A DNA stretch of 64,000 nucleotides from Alisma plantago-aquatica (taxonomy: Eukaryota > Streptophyta > Magnoliopsida > Alismatales > Alismataceae): contig OY856409.1 of the NCBI GenBank assembly GCA_963693085.1, forward strand, positions 1,339,164,915 through 1,339,228,914. The letters run 5' to 3'. The position numbers and the translations under genes are program-made. Below are positions 35,331 through 48,025 of the stretch, in pieces (within the stretch, counting starts at the first letter, position 1; each line of letters starts with the position of its first letter). The notes under the pieces were generated by a model that was not told where the DNA came from, did not search any database, and saw only the letters and a program-made list of their open reading frames with translations.

Positions 35331-36752
35331 GACATTTTATTGAAAAAGTTTGGTATAGATATTTGGGGAGGTGTGTGCTTATGATGATTTCATAATCATC
35401 AAGCTCTAGACCCACAAAACCTGCTGTGATTTCCATGGAAATTGCATCAATCAACCAAATCAATAATTCTAAATAGAGAAATGATCATTATTTGATGGGG
35501 AATTGAATGCAATAACAAAGTTAGGGTTTCAAGTTATAAAACCTACCTCCAATTGAGATCCAAAGCTCCATGTTCACGGTAAAAATGGTGGATGCAACTC
35601 CCTTCACCATTCCAAGGCTCGTCCTCAAGATTTGAGTGAAAAGGAATGGTTAGAATTGAAGAGGAGATTGAAATTGGAAGAAATCCATAATTTATTTTCG
35701 ATTTCCACCATGGAATCAAGGTGAAATGGATCAAGAACCTTACCAACAGGTTGGGGGTCGTCCTCATGACCCTCCCAAGCTCCCTTGGTCGTTTCCAAAG
35801 CAAGGAGAAGAAGTGGGATCGAAAAAGCCTTCCATTTGGCTTGTAAAGGGTTCTTTTATAAAAATTCAATGAGAGAGAATATGCTTTGCAAAAATCCATT
35901 TAATCCAAAAAATGTGGCCGCCTATTCCCCCCCCCCCCCATCTTCCTTAGGGACGAGGCTATCTTGTTTTCCTATTATTCCTCTCAATTATCTATGATTT
36001 AAAGAAAAGCAAATTAAGCACCACAATTCATATTATATTAATATCCATATGTGAGTGGATATTTCTTTTTCTTATAAAATTGTGTGTGAGTTATTCACTC
36101 CCTTGGATATTTTCGTGGTCCTTGCAAGGATCAAGGACGTCACACACACATCTTAATTCAAACATTTTAATTTTGGTTGAAGGCCCTTTAATTAATACAT
36201 TTATTTTTTCCCTAAATCAAATTAGAGTTTCAATTAGGATTAAATCTTGATTATTTTAATATCAAGATTCTCTCTCCTCCAACTTAATTCAAATGAGGCG
36301 CCCCTCTCATTTTATTTTCTCTAATTGATGCCAAGAAACATTAGGGACCTTATTGAATTGGTAATTTACATATTGCACCCTAGGTTTTGGGTAAATTGCA
36401 CATTACACCAAAACTAGGTTTTCATGCGCATACATTGCTTTATCAGCTCTTTGTTGGTATTCAGGCTTCCATAAGCCATACCTCAGCATCATATTTACTC
36501 TCATGATGCTTCAACACATGAGGAACATATTATCATGCACAATTTGCACTTAAACCCCTCAACTTGGGTAATTTGCACTTTAGTCCAAAACAAGCAAAAC
36601 ATCGATTTCAACAATGTTCAAAAGGGCTAGAATTGCAACATAAGTTCCTCTTGAGCCCTAATTACTTTTCACAATATGAGATTAAGCATTTAATCACCTT
36701 TATTAATCAAAACACCTAGGGTTAAAGTATAACCCAGGTCAGGGATGTTACA

Positions 36753-36776
36753 CTTCTCCTTCTTCTTAGGGGCCAT
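36753..36776 (-). pseudogene. gag: element C gag, first eight codons
   Basis: On the minus strand ATG (36776-36774) opens MAPKKK, as in element E. The frame breaks at the D insertion and continues at 30531 in phase. A pyrimidine tract ending CAG sits directly before the ATG (36777-36785). Confidence 0.85.
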
Positions 36777-36852
36777 CTGAAAGGGTAAACATAACATGAT
36801 ATTAGAACATAATATGAATATCTAATGTTGCCTTAGTGGCCATCTATTCCTT

Positions 36853-36864
36853 TCTCTGATGCCA
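36853..36864 (-). other. primer-binding site of element C
   Basis: On the minus strand TGGCATCAGAGA lies four bases inside the 5' LTR. It differs by two bases from the standard initiator methionine tRNA complement. Confidence 0.8.
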
Positions 36865-36868
36865 TTAA

Positions 36869-39800
36869 TGTAACACCCCTCCGTAGGGTTTCTTACGTAA
36901 CCAGCAGAAGCACAACCTTATCCCCAACATTATCCATAATGTGGGGTACTTGGCATATCAGGGAGGAATTGTCACATGCATGATCTCATAACAAGAAATA
37001 AACAACACTTGGCATTCATAGAAACATATTATCATACATGAGTTCTTGGAAAGAAATCCACATCATGCTTCTAAAGGTATAATAAACATAAACTAGATAA
37101 TCATGAAAAAGATAGGATCTCCATAGATGGACGTCCCACTAGGCAACAACTTCTAAGGTTTTGTATACTTGGAATCTTCTCAAGATGTCTCCTTCCCTTT
37201 AGCTTCAACTTCTACGGACATCTTGTCCCCAGCCATGCAAAGGAAAAACAAACATGGTAAGTAAGTGGAATTGGCATGTTATAAAGCATAAAAAGAATAA
37301 CATATAAATTGATTTGACATAAACATGAACATGCATTAACATTAATCATTTCTTGGCATCTTTTACATAAAGAACTTCACTAGAAGTATATGCTCCTCTC
37401 TTAATGCCCCATAAGGAGCCCATAATGCTTGGAAAGCCCATAATTACTCGGAAAACCCATAATGCTCGGAAAGCCCATAACAAGGTGCATATAAATCTAA
37501 ATCAATTTCCATTAACCATTATCTTTTTTAGACTTAATTATCTTCTAAATGACTTAGGCTTGATCTTAATGGGATTTCTCCCTCTTAAACATAGTTGGGA
37601 TTTCTCCCCATGAAACATAATGGGATTTCTCCCCCTTAAGCATGGATGGGAATCTCTTCCCTCTTAATCTTGGTTTCATGTATCTTAATCATAATTCATA
37701 ACATAAATGTGGTTTATATACTTAGACTTAGATTATAGCAAACAAGCATTCAATAATCATATACTTGAAGGAAAACATGCATTTATCATGACTTTAACAT
37801 AAAGTGCTTAATAATATTCATAAACCTTCAATAAACCAAAGATTATCTATGCCAAGGGCATGGCCCACTTACCTTGAGCTAAAACACCTAGGTCAAACCT
37901 GGTTTGACTGATTGGATTCCCTTAAACACCTAAAATTTACATAACTATCCTTCATCATATATTATTAAACCCTAATTTGTCCATACAATTATTGAGATGT
38001 GAAAACAACAAAATCAGTCGATAAAAACCACAAAATCGGATTCCTCATCGAAAATCCTTTCCAAAACATATTTTTTTGTAATTTTCTGATAAACAGGCGA
38101 TTTACTATGAATTTTACAAGGAACAAACCAATCACAAATCAAGAAAAAGCCATGTGTATACATATATATCCAAATCCAGAAAATAGGGGGCCAACATCTG
38201 ACATGGCCCAATCGGGCTTGGTCAACTAGGCCATGAGGCTTGCCCCAGCAATCAAAGGAAACTAGGGAATGAAAACCCAAAAATACCCTCGTGGGTGAAA
38301 AACATCAAAATGGGCTGACAGGGAGGGGTACCAATGTCATTGACTGGCCTGGTTTGTTCCATGCCTATTCCATCACAAGCCATGGATCGAGCATCTCACA
38401 AGAGCATCTTGGCTCTGATCCAAAGCCATTGGTAGAGGATCTCCAGAGCAACCAAGGCATCAGGCTAGTTTACCAACTCAGGGAGGATGCACCAAACCGA
38501 GCCACTGGCTCAGGCTTGTACTGGAGGTGCAACTCCATGGGTGCCGCCATGCCCAACACCAGGGAGGTGATGCAAAACGAAGAACTAACATAGAGGGTAG
38601 TGAGATAACATTGATAAAGACTTGTGAGCGGTCGTTGAAACATAGGTAACAGACCCAGCGGTGAAGGGACCATCGTGGCCAAAGGGCAGGGTGTGATGGC
38701 GAGAAACAGGGGACACACATAGAAGATCCAAGGTCAAAAGAAAGTAAACTGAAACCTTTAGGCAGTGATCAGAAAATGACCAAGGAGGCAAGGCGAAGCC
38801 ATCCAACCTATTTTCGTGGTTGCGGATGCTCCATAACACCATGGTGAATGGAGGCATTGAGGCATAACGGCGGAGTACAAGTCTCGATGATATGGGAAAT
38901 CTCAGGGCAACTTGAGGTTAGGAAAACAAAAGAGATACTCCGAGGATGCTCAGCAAAAGGGCAATTAAGTCGAGCTGGTCAAAGAAGGCTGTGCAGACTC
39001 AAGGTCACTGGGAACCAAAAGTGAGTAGGTCGGGGAGTTCAGGAGCTCTCGGGGCCAAATTGGCAGTCGAGAAGGAGAGCTCGGGGGCCGGCGGTGCTTT
39101 TTGAGCATTTAGGTGGATGGTAGACACACGGAGGTGGCGGATGCAAGTCGCCTGCGGAGAGGGTGTCCAAGCCCTATATTGGGCGTTTACCCTATAGAGT
39201 ACGAGAGGGTGCGAGTTAGGGCTCACTAGGATCGGGGAAATGAGCCGGATTCGATGGCGAAGAAATGACGTGAAACTGTCGAGAAATGACCGAGATTGAC
39301 TGCGAGGATTCAAAGCAGCTAAAATGGCTTCTGGCTCGCGAGAATAACGGAGGAAGAAGAAGACGACAACACCGTTGGATCCTGATCCCACAGTGAGGGC
39401 AGCGCGCGTGATAAGTATAACGCGTGACAGAAGATTAAAGGCAACTATAGCTTAAATCGGCCATATGAATGCATTTCCATTTAAATAAAAGGTCACACCA
39501 TATTAAAACCTACTTTAATTGCTTAGAGGGTCCAAACATGGGTCAAATGAATTCAAATTTTGACCATAAGTGCATTAGAGTGTCTAGAGCATTCCCATTC
39601 AATTAGTTTTACTGCTTGTACACGTTTTATGCTTAAAATAACAAAAACCATTATGTGCAATTAATTGGCTATTATTAGTGCATATAAAGCTATTAATTTT
39701 TCAAATAAGAATTGCAAAACATGGAAACGTGCCCTCAACATTATTTATTTTCAATTAAAAATATGGAGGCCATTAAGAAAACAATTTAAACAAGTAAATC

Positions 39801-40049
39801 ACTAATTACAATATGAGAGAGGAGATTTTACATAAAGCATTTATTTCCATTTTCTAAACAAAAGTGCATAAAGAGACATTTTCTTTAAATAAATCATGGC
39901 CAAGAGAGTAATTGAACATAATAAAACGAAATTGCAAAACTAACATGGGTAATTTGCATTTAAGTCCTCAACAATTATCTTATTAGAAAAAGAGCATGCA
40001 GAGAATAAAACAATTTGGAAGTTTTGCATAATAAGATTGGGGTGTTACA
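36869..40049 (-). repeat. element C right (5') LTR
   Basis: It aligns with 26187-29363 along its full length with a few percent differences by eye. It contains the GC-rich block (about 38330-39420) and the stem-loop arrays (37387-37661). The 128-codon minus-strand ORF at 39005-39391 is shorter and altered in the sister LTR, so it is not called. Confidence 0.93.
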
Positions 40050-40195
40050 CATACTTTGGTTCTTGTTTAAAGAGTTTTCCTGAGAATGGATCTCTTTGTA
40101 AATGGTTTTAATTTTTAGTGATTTTCGGTAATTCCGCTGCTAATGATACACTTCTGTATTAGTCAATCAAGTTTTTATAAGTTGGACGCCACAGA
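40050..40195 (+). repeat. element B right LTR, last piece
   Basis: Bases 40050-40054 (CATAC) are the target duplication of element C. From 40055 the sequence matches 9833-9972 and ends GACGCCACA. It restores the LTR end that is missing at 26186. Confidence 0.92.
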
Positions 40196-40200
40196 TTCCA

Positions 40201-43200
40201 TATAATCACAAAAGTTGTAACATTTTACATCAGAGTTCACAACCTGTGTCACTAACTAATGAGTCACAATATGTTATATATGATACCCTATTTATGCTTG
40301 TGCAAGTCATATATGTACAACCATGGCATACTGCAAAAAACTTCTATCGGTGTAAAAAACCTCCCCAAGGACCTAAGAGTACATGTAAGACACATAGGAC
40401 TCTACTACAAACACTAGTAGAGTATCCAAACTTCAATGGTTACTTCTCTCCTTACTGCTCTTCCTCAGCTACACAATCTCTACCTCATCATACACGACCA
40501 CCTAAAAGATGTGGAAACCCACAACGTGAGACCAAATGTCCCAGCAAGAGATATAACTCTCCGCCGACGTCTATTATAAGCACAAATAGACAAAAACAAC
40601 AAGATAGCACATATTATCAAGATGAGAAGATTCAGCTAAATGATATGAGCAAGGTAGTTAACACTATTTAAGCAATTCAGGCATCCACAACTGAGCAATA
40701 GAACACCTTTTACTTTAAGAAGGAATATGAAGAACATGTATAATAGTTGATTTCTCTTACCGTATTATAATTCAAGAAATCAGTATAAGAAATAAGGCAA
40801 CATGGTCATCCAATGTGAATCATATTTGATCCTAAGAATCAATGCAACATGGCTGTATTTCGTCTTTTATTTTTCCTGAGGATTTGAGGTGTACCACTAA
40901 AATCCAACTGACAACTACAAAGTCAAAATCAATTCCATATAAGACCAATGGAAGAGTTGGAACCCATGATCTCACCAACACCTCTCGGTCAGTACACAAG
41001 AAACACCTTAGAGACATAATAGTCAACTACAAATAATGACATATTGTCAAGCTGATACACATGTAGCCCACCTTGGTACATGGCATGGAGCTAGAGAAAA
41101 GTTCATGCATGGTTTTTCTAAAAAGAGGCATCAAATGCAGTTATACTACTTCCTATCACATATCACAAAGGAAGAGAAACTCATGCACAACCATCTCAAC
41201 CAAGGACTAGGTATGACCGCAATCATCCTACCCATCCTATAATTGTGGATGCAAGGAGATACTCAACTTGCACCCCCGCATATTCAAAAATATGCGCTCC
41301 AAGTTTCCTATAGAAATGACTCGTTTCACCACCCAACAAGTTTTGACATTGGAATGGATCTATGACATATGACATCTACATGATTAGGATTTCACTTGAT
41401 TAGTTAGGCCAATTGAGTGTCTTTTAGCATCAATCAAGTTACAACGTACAAACCATAAACAAACTCTACAAAGACAAGGGTATAATATAACTCTAGGAGA
41501 TATAAAATGCATAAGGTGTAAACTTCTCACATCATCTCAAGACATCACTATACCACTATCTTGGTCAAGGCTATCATCATCACATGTTATCATGGCCACA
41601 CATGTCCAACATCATTGTCACATCACCATGGGATTTCGATCCGTCATCTCATCATTGGAGGGTATCACCTCTCACTAGGCATTAAGCCTCTATCAAGTCA
41701 TAAGACCCATCACATCATTATGATCTCGGAATGCCTCGTCAAGGCTCATAATCATCACCTTGTGACATATCACGCACACCATAGGATTCACTATTTATGA
41801 CATTCATTCCACTTACAAGGTTAGGGTTACACAAGTAGGAGAGAGAAATCATCATCTCAATTTATTAAATCAAGCAAGATCAACAAATATATCCTACACT
41901 TAAGATTAGGGTCAGGGTTTCTCATATGGATGATTAGGGTTTCATATTATCATTCAATCACCAAACCCTAGTTTCATTACATCCCACATATTTGGTGTGT
42001 ATTGGGTTTAATCACTATTAATATGATCAATCATTCAACCTTACCTCATCATGTATAGACAAACTACCAAGTGTTGCGATCGATTGGATGATAGGTGTAG
42101 CGTCCTACATGAGCGTATGTGTATGTAGCAACCATAAGTGTAGCGACCAAAGGTGTTGTGACCTTCTTAGGGTTGGCATCTATTGTGACCTCTAGGTTGA
42201 GTGTAGCGGTCGAAGGCACTCATGTGTAGTGACTTACATGCTTGAAACATTATGTTGTGATCGCTAGAGAGCATGAGTAGCGACCATACCCTAGGGTTAG
42301 GGTTGTTGCAGTCGCAACAACCACCCAACTAGTGTAGCGACCATAGAGGAATACCAAGAGGTGTAGATACCTCAAGTCAGCTACATAATCAACTTCAAAA
42401 TAGAACCAAACCATGGTCAAAAGAGATGATCAACCTCGAGAAAACCAAGCATCATCTAAGTGAAAAACTCCACACAAAGATGTCCATATAAACCCTAGAA
42501 CATGTGTAATGGAAAGTCACCATAAATACCATAATCAAAGAGATGTAAAAAAAGTTTCTCATGCATATAAATAGAACCAAAACCTCCAACTATCCATGGT
42601 AGATGAACCATAAAAAAGATAATACAATTCCATAATCAAAGTGCAAAAAGGAAAACATACATTCCATAATCATCACCAAAATCAGGTGTAAGAAATTAGG
42701 GTTTAGGAGTAGAAGCAAACCACATGTGATTATCACCAAGACTTAAACATAGATCATGATAACTCCATCTAGCATATTATGGTTACATTTTAAATATGAA
42801 AATAGAAACATGCACGTAAGAACATAGTGGAATCATACTGAGGGAAAAGAGTTATATAACCCACCTTATGTACAGGATCAAGCTCCATGACCCCGATCTA
42901 AAAGAGAGAAGAAGAAACTCCAACCAATATTAACATTTTGCCATAAGATCAACTCAAGAAGGAGAATACATACCAAGGTCAAAAGATGGCTCAAGATGAA
43001 GAAAAACATAAACTCTAGGCCGATCAAGGGGGTAGAAAGAAGAAAGAGAGAAGTGTCTTTTCACATTGGTACCACCATGGTCAAACCATAGTCTTCGACC
43101 TTTGTGAAGAGAAGATCCTCAATATAGCCACCATGGTCAAGCCATAGTATCACATCTAAGAAAGAATAAGAAGTTAGGGTAGAGAGCCAAAAGAAAACAT

Positions 43201-44089
43201 GATCAAGGGAAGATAACAACTTACCAAGGATGAAGATCACCAAGATCACCACAAGGGATATGATCAAGCTCAAGGACACCATACACAAGGTTGGTTGGTC
43301 ACAAAAGCTTCAAATTCATTCCTCTTTTGCTCTACAAAGCTCCAAGGATGAACACAAGGGAGAAGAGAAAGGGTAGAGCCAAAAAGGATACTTTCATCTG
43401 AAGGAGAGGGGTTATATAAACAAGGACAACCATGCAACCATTTAACGCATGCATGCATTGAAGGGTGATACTATCTAGGAAGTGTATCGACCACCTGGGT
43501 CCTCTACACTCCTTGTTGCGGTCACAACACATCATGGTACCCATGTAGCAACCTCTACACTAGGTCACCATGCACAATGTGGTCAAAGCACTCCACTTGA
43601 GGACAAACCTTAGTGACCAAACCTCAACTAGAGCACCAAGGTTGAAGCAACTACACCTAGGGTAAGTGTTGGGGTCACAACACTCATCCAAGAGTGGTGT
43701 TGCAGTTGTAACACACACAAACCCTATCATGGTTGAAGCTCATCAACAAGTCAAATCCTAAAAACCCTAATCTCACCATGAGATGTCACATCATGAACCA
43801 TGGTCTAAGCAAGGCGCCTCTATGCTCCTTTTTGTCACTCATGATGCCAAGAAATATAGGACACACTTTACATGTGACAAATCGCAAGATAACCCTCAAT
43901 CCTGGGTAAAATGCAATTTGGTCTTAAATAAGGGTACATTGCTCAAATATCAATCAAACAAAACCAAATTGTAAACATAAGCTTGTCACTTTCTCTAAGA
44001 ACAAATCAAAGGATTAGATTAAGGTTCTAAGGATCTAATCAATCAAAGAAAACAAGGTTAGCCCAAAAATATAGGTCAGGGGTCTTACA
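40201..44089 (-). repeat. element A left (3') LTR, second piece
   Basis: It resumes at CATATAATCACAAAAGTTG, matching 49021 onward in the right LTR, and ends GGGGTCTTACA. Bases 40196-40200 (GATTC) probably duplicate the target of element B. A GTGTAGCGACC-like motif recurs in 42090-42345 and 43480-43700. Bases about 42223-43045 have no counterpart in the right LTR. No ORF here is convincing. Confidence 0.88.
42301..42322. repeat. 9-bp stem, 4-base loop inverted repeat
   Basis: GGTTGTTGC and GCAACAACC are exact complements flanking AGTC. It lies among the GCGACC motifs of the element A LTR, in the part deleted from the right LTR. Confidence 0.85.
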
Positions 44090-44120
44090 GCCATAAGCCC
44101 CTAACAAGGATTTTGCCCCC
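44090..44120 (-). other. polypurine tract region of element A
   Basis: On the minus strand TTTTGGGGGCAAAATCC and TTAGGGGCTTATGGC lead into the 3' LTR. The block parallels GGGACGAAATCC plus AAGGGGTGGG of element B, with decay. Confidence 0.7.
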
Positions 44121-45540
44121 AAAATCCTACACGAAAAGGGATGAATACTTCCTATGCATCTCATCCTCAAGCTCCCACATGGTTTCTTCTACGCCAAATG
44201 ATGCCACAAAATCTTCACAAACACTATGTCCTTATTCAACTTCTTCACTCTTCTATCAAGGATCAAAATGGGCCCTTCAACATACGACATATCCTGTTTC
44301 AATTCAACCTCCACTGAATGTAGAACTAACTCAATATCTAGGTGGCACTTCCTCAACGTGGACACATGGAACACTGGATCCAACCTGTCCAACTCAGGTG
44401 GCAACTCCAAATTGTAGGACACCTTCCCAACACATGCCACCATAGGGTAAGGTCCCATAAAACTGGGAGCCAACCTACCCTTCTTCCCAAACAACAAAAT
44501 ACCTTTCCAAGGAGAGACCTTGAGATACACCATGTCTCCCACTTGGAACTCCAATAGTCTGTTATAGTTATTAACATATGATTTTGTCTATCCTGGTTTG
44601 CCTTCAACTATTGTTGAATCACTTTGATCTACTTTGTTGTTTGCTACATAAGCTCAGGACCTAGGAGCTGGTACTCGCCAGTCTCATACAACACAACCGA
44701 GATATACAACATCTCCCATATAAAGCCTCGTAAGGTTCCATATCAATGCTCCTCTGATAATTGTTATTATAGGCAAACTCTATAAAACTGAGGTGGACAT
44801 CCAAACTACCCAAATACTACAAGGCACAAGCTCTCATCAGATCTTCCAAACTCTATATGGTCCTTTCAGACTGTCTGTCTATCTATTGGTGAAATGTTGT
44901 GTTGAACTTCAACTGCATACCCACAACTGTGTTCAAGCGCTCCCAAAAGAGACTAGTAAATTGAGGACCTCTATCTGACACGATGGTAGCTGGGATATCT
45001 TGCAAACAAATGATCTCATCAACATATATCTGATCAAGCTTCTATGTTGTATACATGATCTTCACAGGAAGGAAATGTGCTGACTTGGTCAACTTGTCAA
45101 CAATCACCCAAATGGAATAATGACCTTTGTCTGTCCTAGGAATCCAACTACAAAGTCCATCATAACATGATCCCATTTTCACTGTGGTATAGGAAATAGT
45201 TGCAAAGTCCCTACAGGCTTCTGATGCTCTTCCTTAACTTGCTGGCACACATGACACCTTGCAACAAATCAGCTACATCACGCTTCAGAACAGGCCACCA
45301 ATACAAATCTTTTAGGTTATGGTATGTCTTCGTGCTACCTGGATGCATGGTGTACATCAAAGAATGAGCCTCTTCTAAAATCATCTTCTTAAGATTATCA
45401 ACATTAGGAACCATAACTCTATCGTGGTAACATACTTTCCCATCTCTACCTCATGAAAGACATCACACTTATCACTAGCAAACTCTGATCAAATCTGTTG
45501 TATCATAGTATCATCATGATGTGCATCTTTGATCTACTAC
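44121..45540 (-). pseudogene. pol: element A integrase and chromodomain-like tail
   Basis: On the minus strand the zinc region (MHPGSTKTYHNLKDLYWWP) is near 45360-45300. A stop-filled core follows. The GPY-type and chromodomain-like end is best preserved at 44554-44189 (FQVGDMVYLKVSPWKG, FMGPYPMV, ILDRRVKKLNKDIVFVKILWH). These closely parallel element B's integrase, placing A in the same Tekay/Del-like group. Many stops and shifts rule out function. Confidence 0.88.
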
Positions 45541-46920
45541 CTCAACGTAGGCTTCACCTTTAACTATGCCAATAGTTCTGCTAGCATGGACACCTCTAGC
45601 TTCACATTCATCTGACACAAGGAGACCAACATATTCACTTATGGCACACCAAGGAGCATAAATGTGCCTTCTCAACAGATGGTGATGAAGAAGACTTCCT
45701 ACTCAAAGAATCTGCAACCATGTTTGCCTTTCCTAGATGGTAGTCTATGGTGAAATCATAGTCTTTGATTAACTCCATCCAGTGTCACTGTCTCATATTC
45801 AGCTCGTGCTATGAGAAGATGTACTTAAGATTCTTGTGATATGTGAAGATCTAACACTTTTTACCATAAAGGTAATGCCTCTAGATCTTCAAGGCATGAA
45901 CCACTATAGCTAGTTCCAGGTCATGCGTTGGGTATTTCTCTTCATGTTTCTTAAGTTGTCGCAAAGCAAAAGAAATCAAATTCTTATCATGCATCAACAC
46001 ACAACCCAAACCATTCCTTGACGCATCACAGAAGATGATATATCCTTTCCCTTGCTCAGGAAGAACCAACACTGGAGCACTAGTCAGCTTCTCTTTTAAC
46101 AACTGGAAGGCACACTGACACTTGTCATCCCATACGAAAGGTACATCTTTCCTTGTTAGATTCGTTAGGGGTAACACTATGGCACTAAATTTCTTGATGG
46201 ACCTCCTATAGTAGCCTACCAGACCCAACAAACTGCGAACTTTTGTCGACATATTTGGCTGCTCCCACTCTATCACATATTCAACCTTTTTGGGGTCCAC
46301 ATGAACACCCTTAAAAGATATCATATGTCCTAGGAAAGACACCTCCTTTAGCCAAAACTCGCACTTGCTAAACTTAGTGTACAACTAATGTTGTCTCAAC
46401 AAGCTCAATGCTTGACAAAGATGTTGTTCAAGTTGTTAGTTGTCTCTAGTGTATATCAATATATCATATATGAAAACACCTACAAACTGATCAATATATG
46501 GCTAAAACACCATGTTCATCAACTCCATGAATGATGCCAATGAATTGGTTAACCCAAACGGCATAACCATGAACCTGTAATGACCATACTGAGTCCTAAA
46601 AGCTAACTTAGTATGTCATCTGCCTTGATCGGCAACTGGTGATATCCTGATCTCAGGTCTATCTTTAAAAACACCATGGCACCTCACAAATGGTCTAACA
46701 GATCATCAATCTGGGATAATAGATACTTGTTCTTTATTGTCACTTTGTTCAACTATCAGTAGTTAATGCACAACCTCATAGATCTATCTTTCTTCTTTAC
46801 AAACAACATAGGGACACCCCATGGTGACATACTTAGCTTGATAAAACCTTTCTCAAGAAGATCTTACAACTATTTCTTCAACTCTGACATCTCAGTCGGT
46901 GCCATCATGTACGGTGTCTA
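45541..46920 (-). pseudogene. pol: element A reverse transcriptase and RNase H
   Basis: The RNase H and connection part is clearest at 46384-45881 ([51 protein letters not shown]). The catalytic site, around 46460-46478, reads FIYD where FIDD or YVDD is expected, so one catalytic aspartate is lost. The N-terminal fingers and palm are recognisable but broken by stops up to 46920. Confidence 0.9.
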
Positions 46921-47830
46921 AGCTATTGGTTGTGTACTAGTACTAGATTGATCTCAAAGTCAAACTCTCGAGGTGGAGGAACACCTGGAAACTTGTCTGG
47001 AAACACGTCTTCAATCTCGCAAACAATTGGAACCTCATGAATACTAGGACTCCTAGCCTTTGTATCCATCACATGTGCCAAGAACGCTTCATAGCCTTGC
47101 CTCATCAACTTCTCTGCCACCAACGTTGACACCAGACATATTGGAAGAATCTTTCTATCCCCTTGGAAGACCCACGTCACATCACCGTCGACAAACATCG
47201 CCACCTTGGAACTACATTCCAAGACCACCTGATATTTCTCCAAGGTGTCCATTCCAAGGATCACATCGAATCCATGCATGTCAAATGGTATGAGGTCCAC
47301 TTGAATGCTATGTCTTGAAAAAGAAAGGACACATGAAGGACACACCTCCCATAGCTCGGCAGAACCAACCAATGGGGTTTATAAATGAAGGCCATCACGT
47401 CTATGATTAACAAGCAAAGAACAACTAGATATCACTTCTCAAGTGATAAAAGAGTGTGTCACACTCAGGTCAACCAAAATAGATATAAATAAAAAAGAAG
47501 ACAAATCAAAATGAAATAATTCCATATGACATGTCACAACTCATGGGTTGACCACTCCTTCTGCTAGAATCATGGCATAGAATCAAGTCATTATCTATTG
47601 TCATCCCCTTCCTCTATTGGCTTGCCTAGAAGAACTAGTTTGTGATTCATGTCCATGTCCTCGACCTCCACTGCTGCTGAACTATTGCCTTTGTGAGCCC
47701 TACTGACTCTGCCTCAGCTGCTAGGTCACCTCTTCATCCTTTATTGGGTAATGCAGTTTTGTATGCCCAATCTGTCCACACTTATAGCATGTCTTTTCTC
47801 TTACCATGTCCTAGACGGCTCTGTCACTGA
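46921..47830 (-). pseudogene. element A gag zinc knuckle and protease
   Basis: A zinc knuckle relic (CYKCGQIGHTK) is on the minus strand near 47800-47755 with its last cysteine lost. The protease active site, near 47435-47410, reads VDLSVTHSFI, so the DSGA-type motif is gone. Downstream, 47372-46923 encodes the C-terminal protease (FDVILGMDTLEKY) and the start of reverse transcriptase (FPDKFPGVPPPREFDFEI). Confidence 0.87.
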
Positions 47831-48025
47831 TACTGATGTCATAGTGTGGGCTCCTACTGATGGAAAATTGTGGCCTCTACCTCTTCTTGGAGACCACTAT
47901 GACTGAACACCCGATCTCTATTGTAATTGCAATGCTGAGAACCTAGGCTTCTTGAAGCCTCCAGATGACTGCCCCTGATACTGTACCGAAATCTTCATGG
48001 AATTCGCCTCACATTTCTCAATTGT

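Larger units (their letters stand above)
30532..36752 (-). repeat. D: solo LTR of the element B family, 6.2 kb
   Basis: On the minus strand it starts TGTAACATCCCTGACCTGGG and ends GGATGCCACA, the two ends of element B's LTR. CTTCT at 30527-30531 and 36753-36757 is a perfect target duplication. No internal region or second LTR is present, so this is a solo LTR left by recombination. It is about 1.8 kb longer than the B LTRs, partly because of two tandem arrays (31447-32034, 33008-33300) and extended AAACGG palindromes (33930-35330). A run of 13 C is at 35927-35939. Confidence 0.92.
26187..40049 (-). mobile_element. element C: gag-only LTR retrotransposon, interrupted by solo LTR D
   Basis: LTRs at 26187-29363 and 36869-40049 (3177 and 3181 bases) flank gag on the minus strand. 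The target duplication is CATAT (26182-26186) and CATAC (40050-40054), with one change. Gag runs from 36776 to 29513 with the 6.2-kb solo LTR D inside it. Only about 150 bases separate the gag end from the 3' LTR, so protease, reverse transcriptase and integrase are absent. This matches the class of gag-only terminal-repeat retrotransposons known from plants. Net length is about 7.6 kb. Confidence 0.93.
5681..40195 (+). mobile_element. element B: Tekay-like Ty3/gypsy chromovirus, with nested C, D and E
   Basis: Two LTRs of about 4.3-4.45 kb flank a primer-binding site, gag, protease, reverse transcriptase, RNase H, integrase and a chromodomain-like tail, all on the plus strand. The left LTR lacks about its first 65 bases. 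The right LTR is complete but split by element C. Flanks AATTC (5676-5680) and GATTC (40196-40200) may be the target duplication with one change. Net length without inserts is about 13.5 kb. Many stops make it non-functional. Confidence 0.92.

Noticed and set aside
39005..39391. 128-codon minus-strand ORF in C LTR
   Set aside because: The sister LTR has only a shortened, altered version (28466-28705) and there is no known domain.
40246..40671. 141-codon ORF in A LTR
   Set aside because: It lies in LTR sequence, is broken in the sister copy at 49060-49500, and shows no domain.
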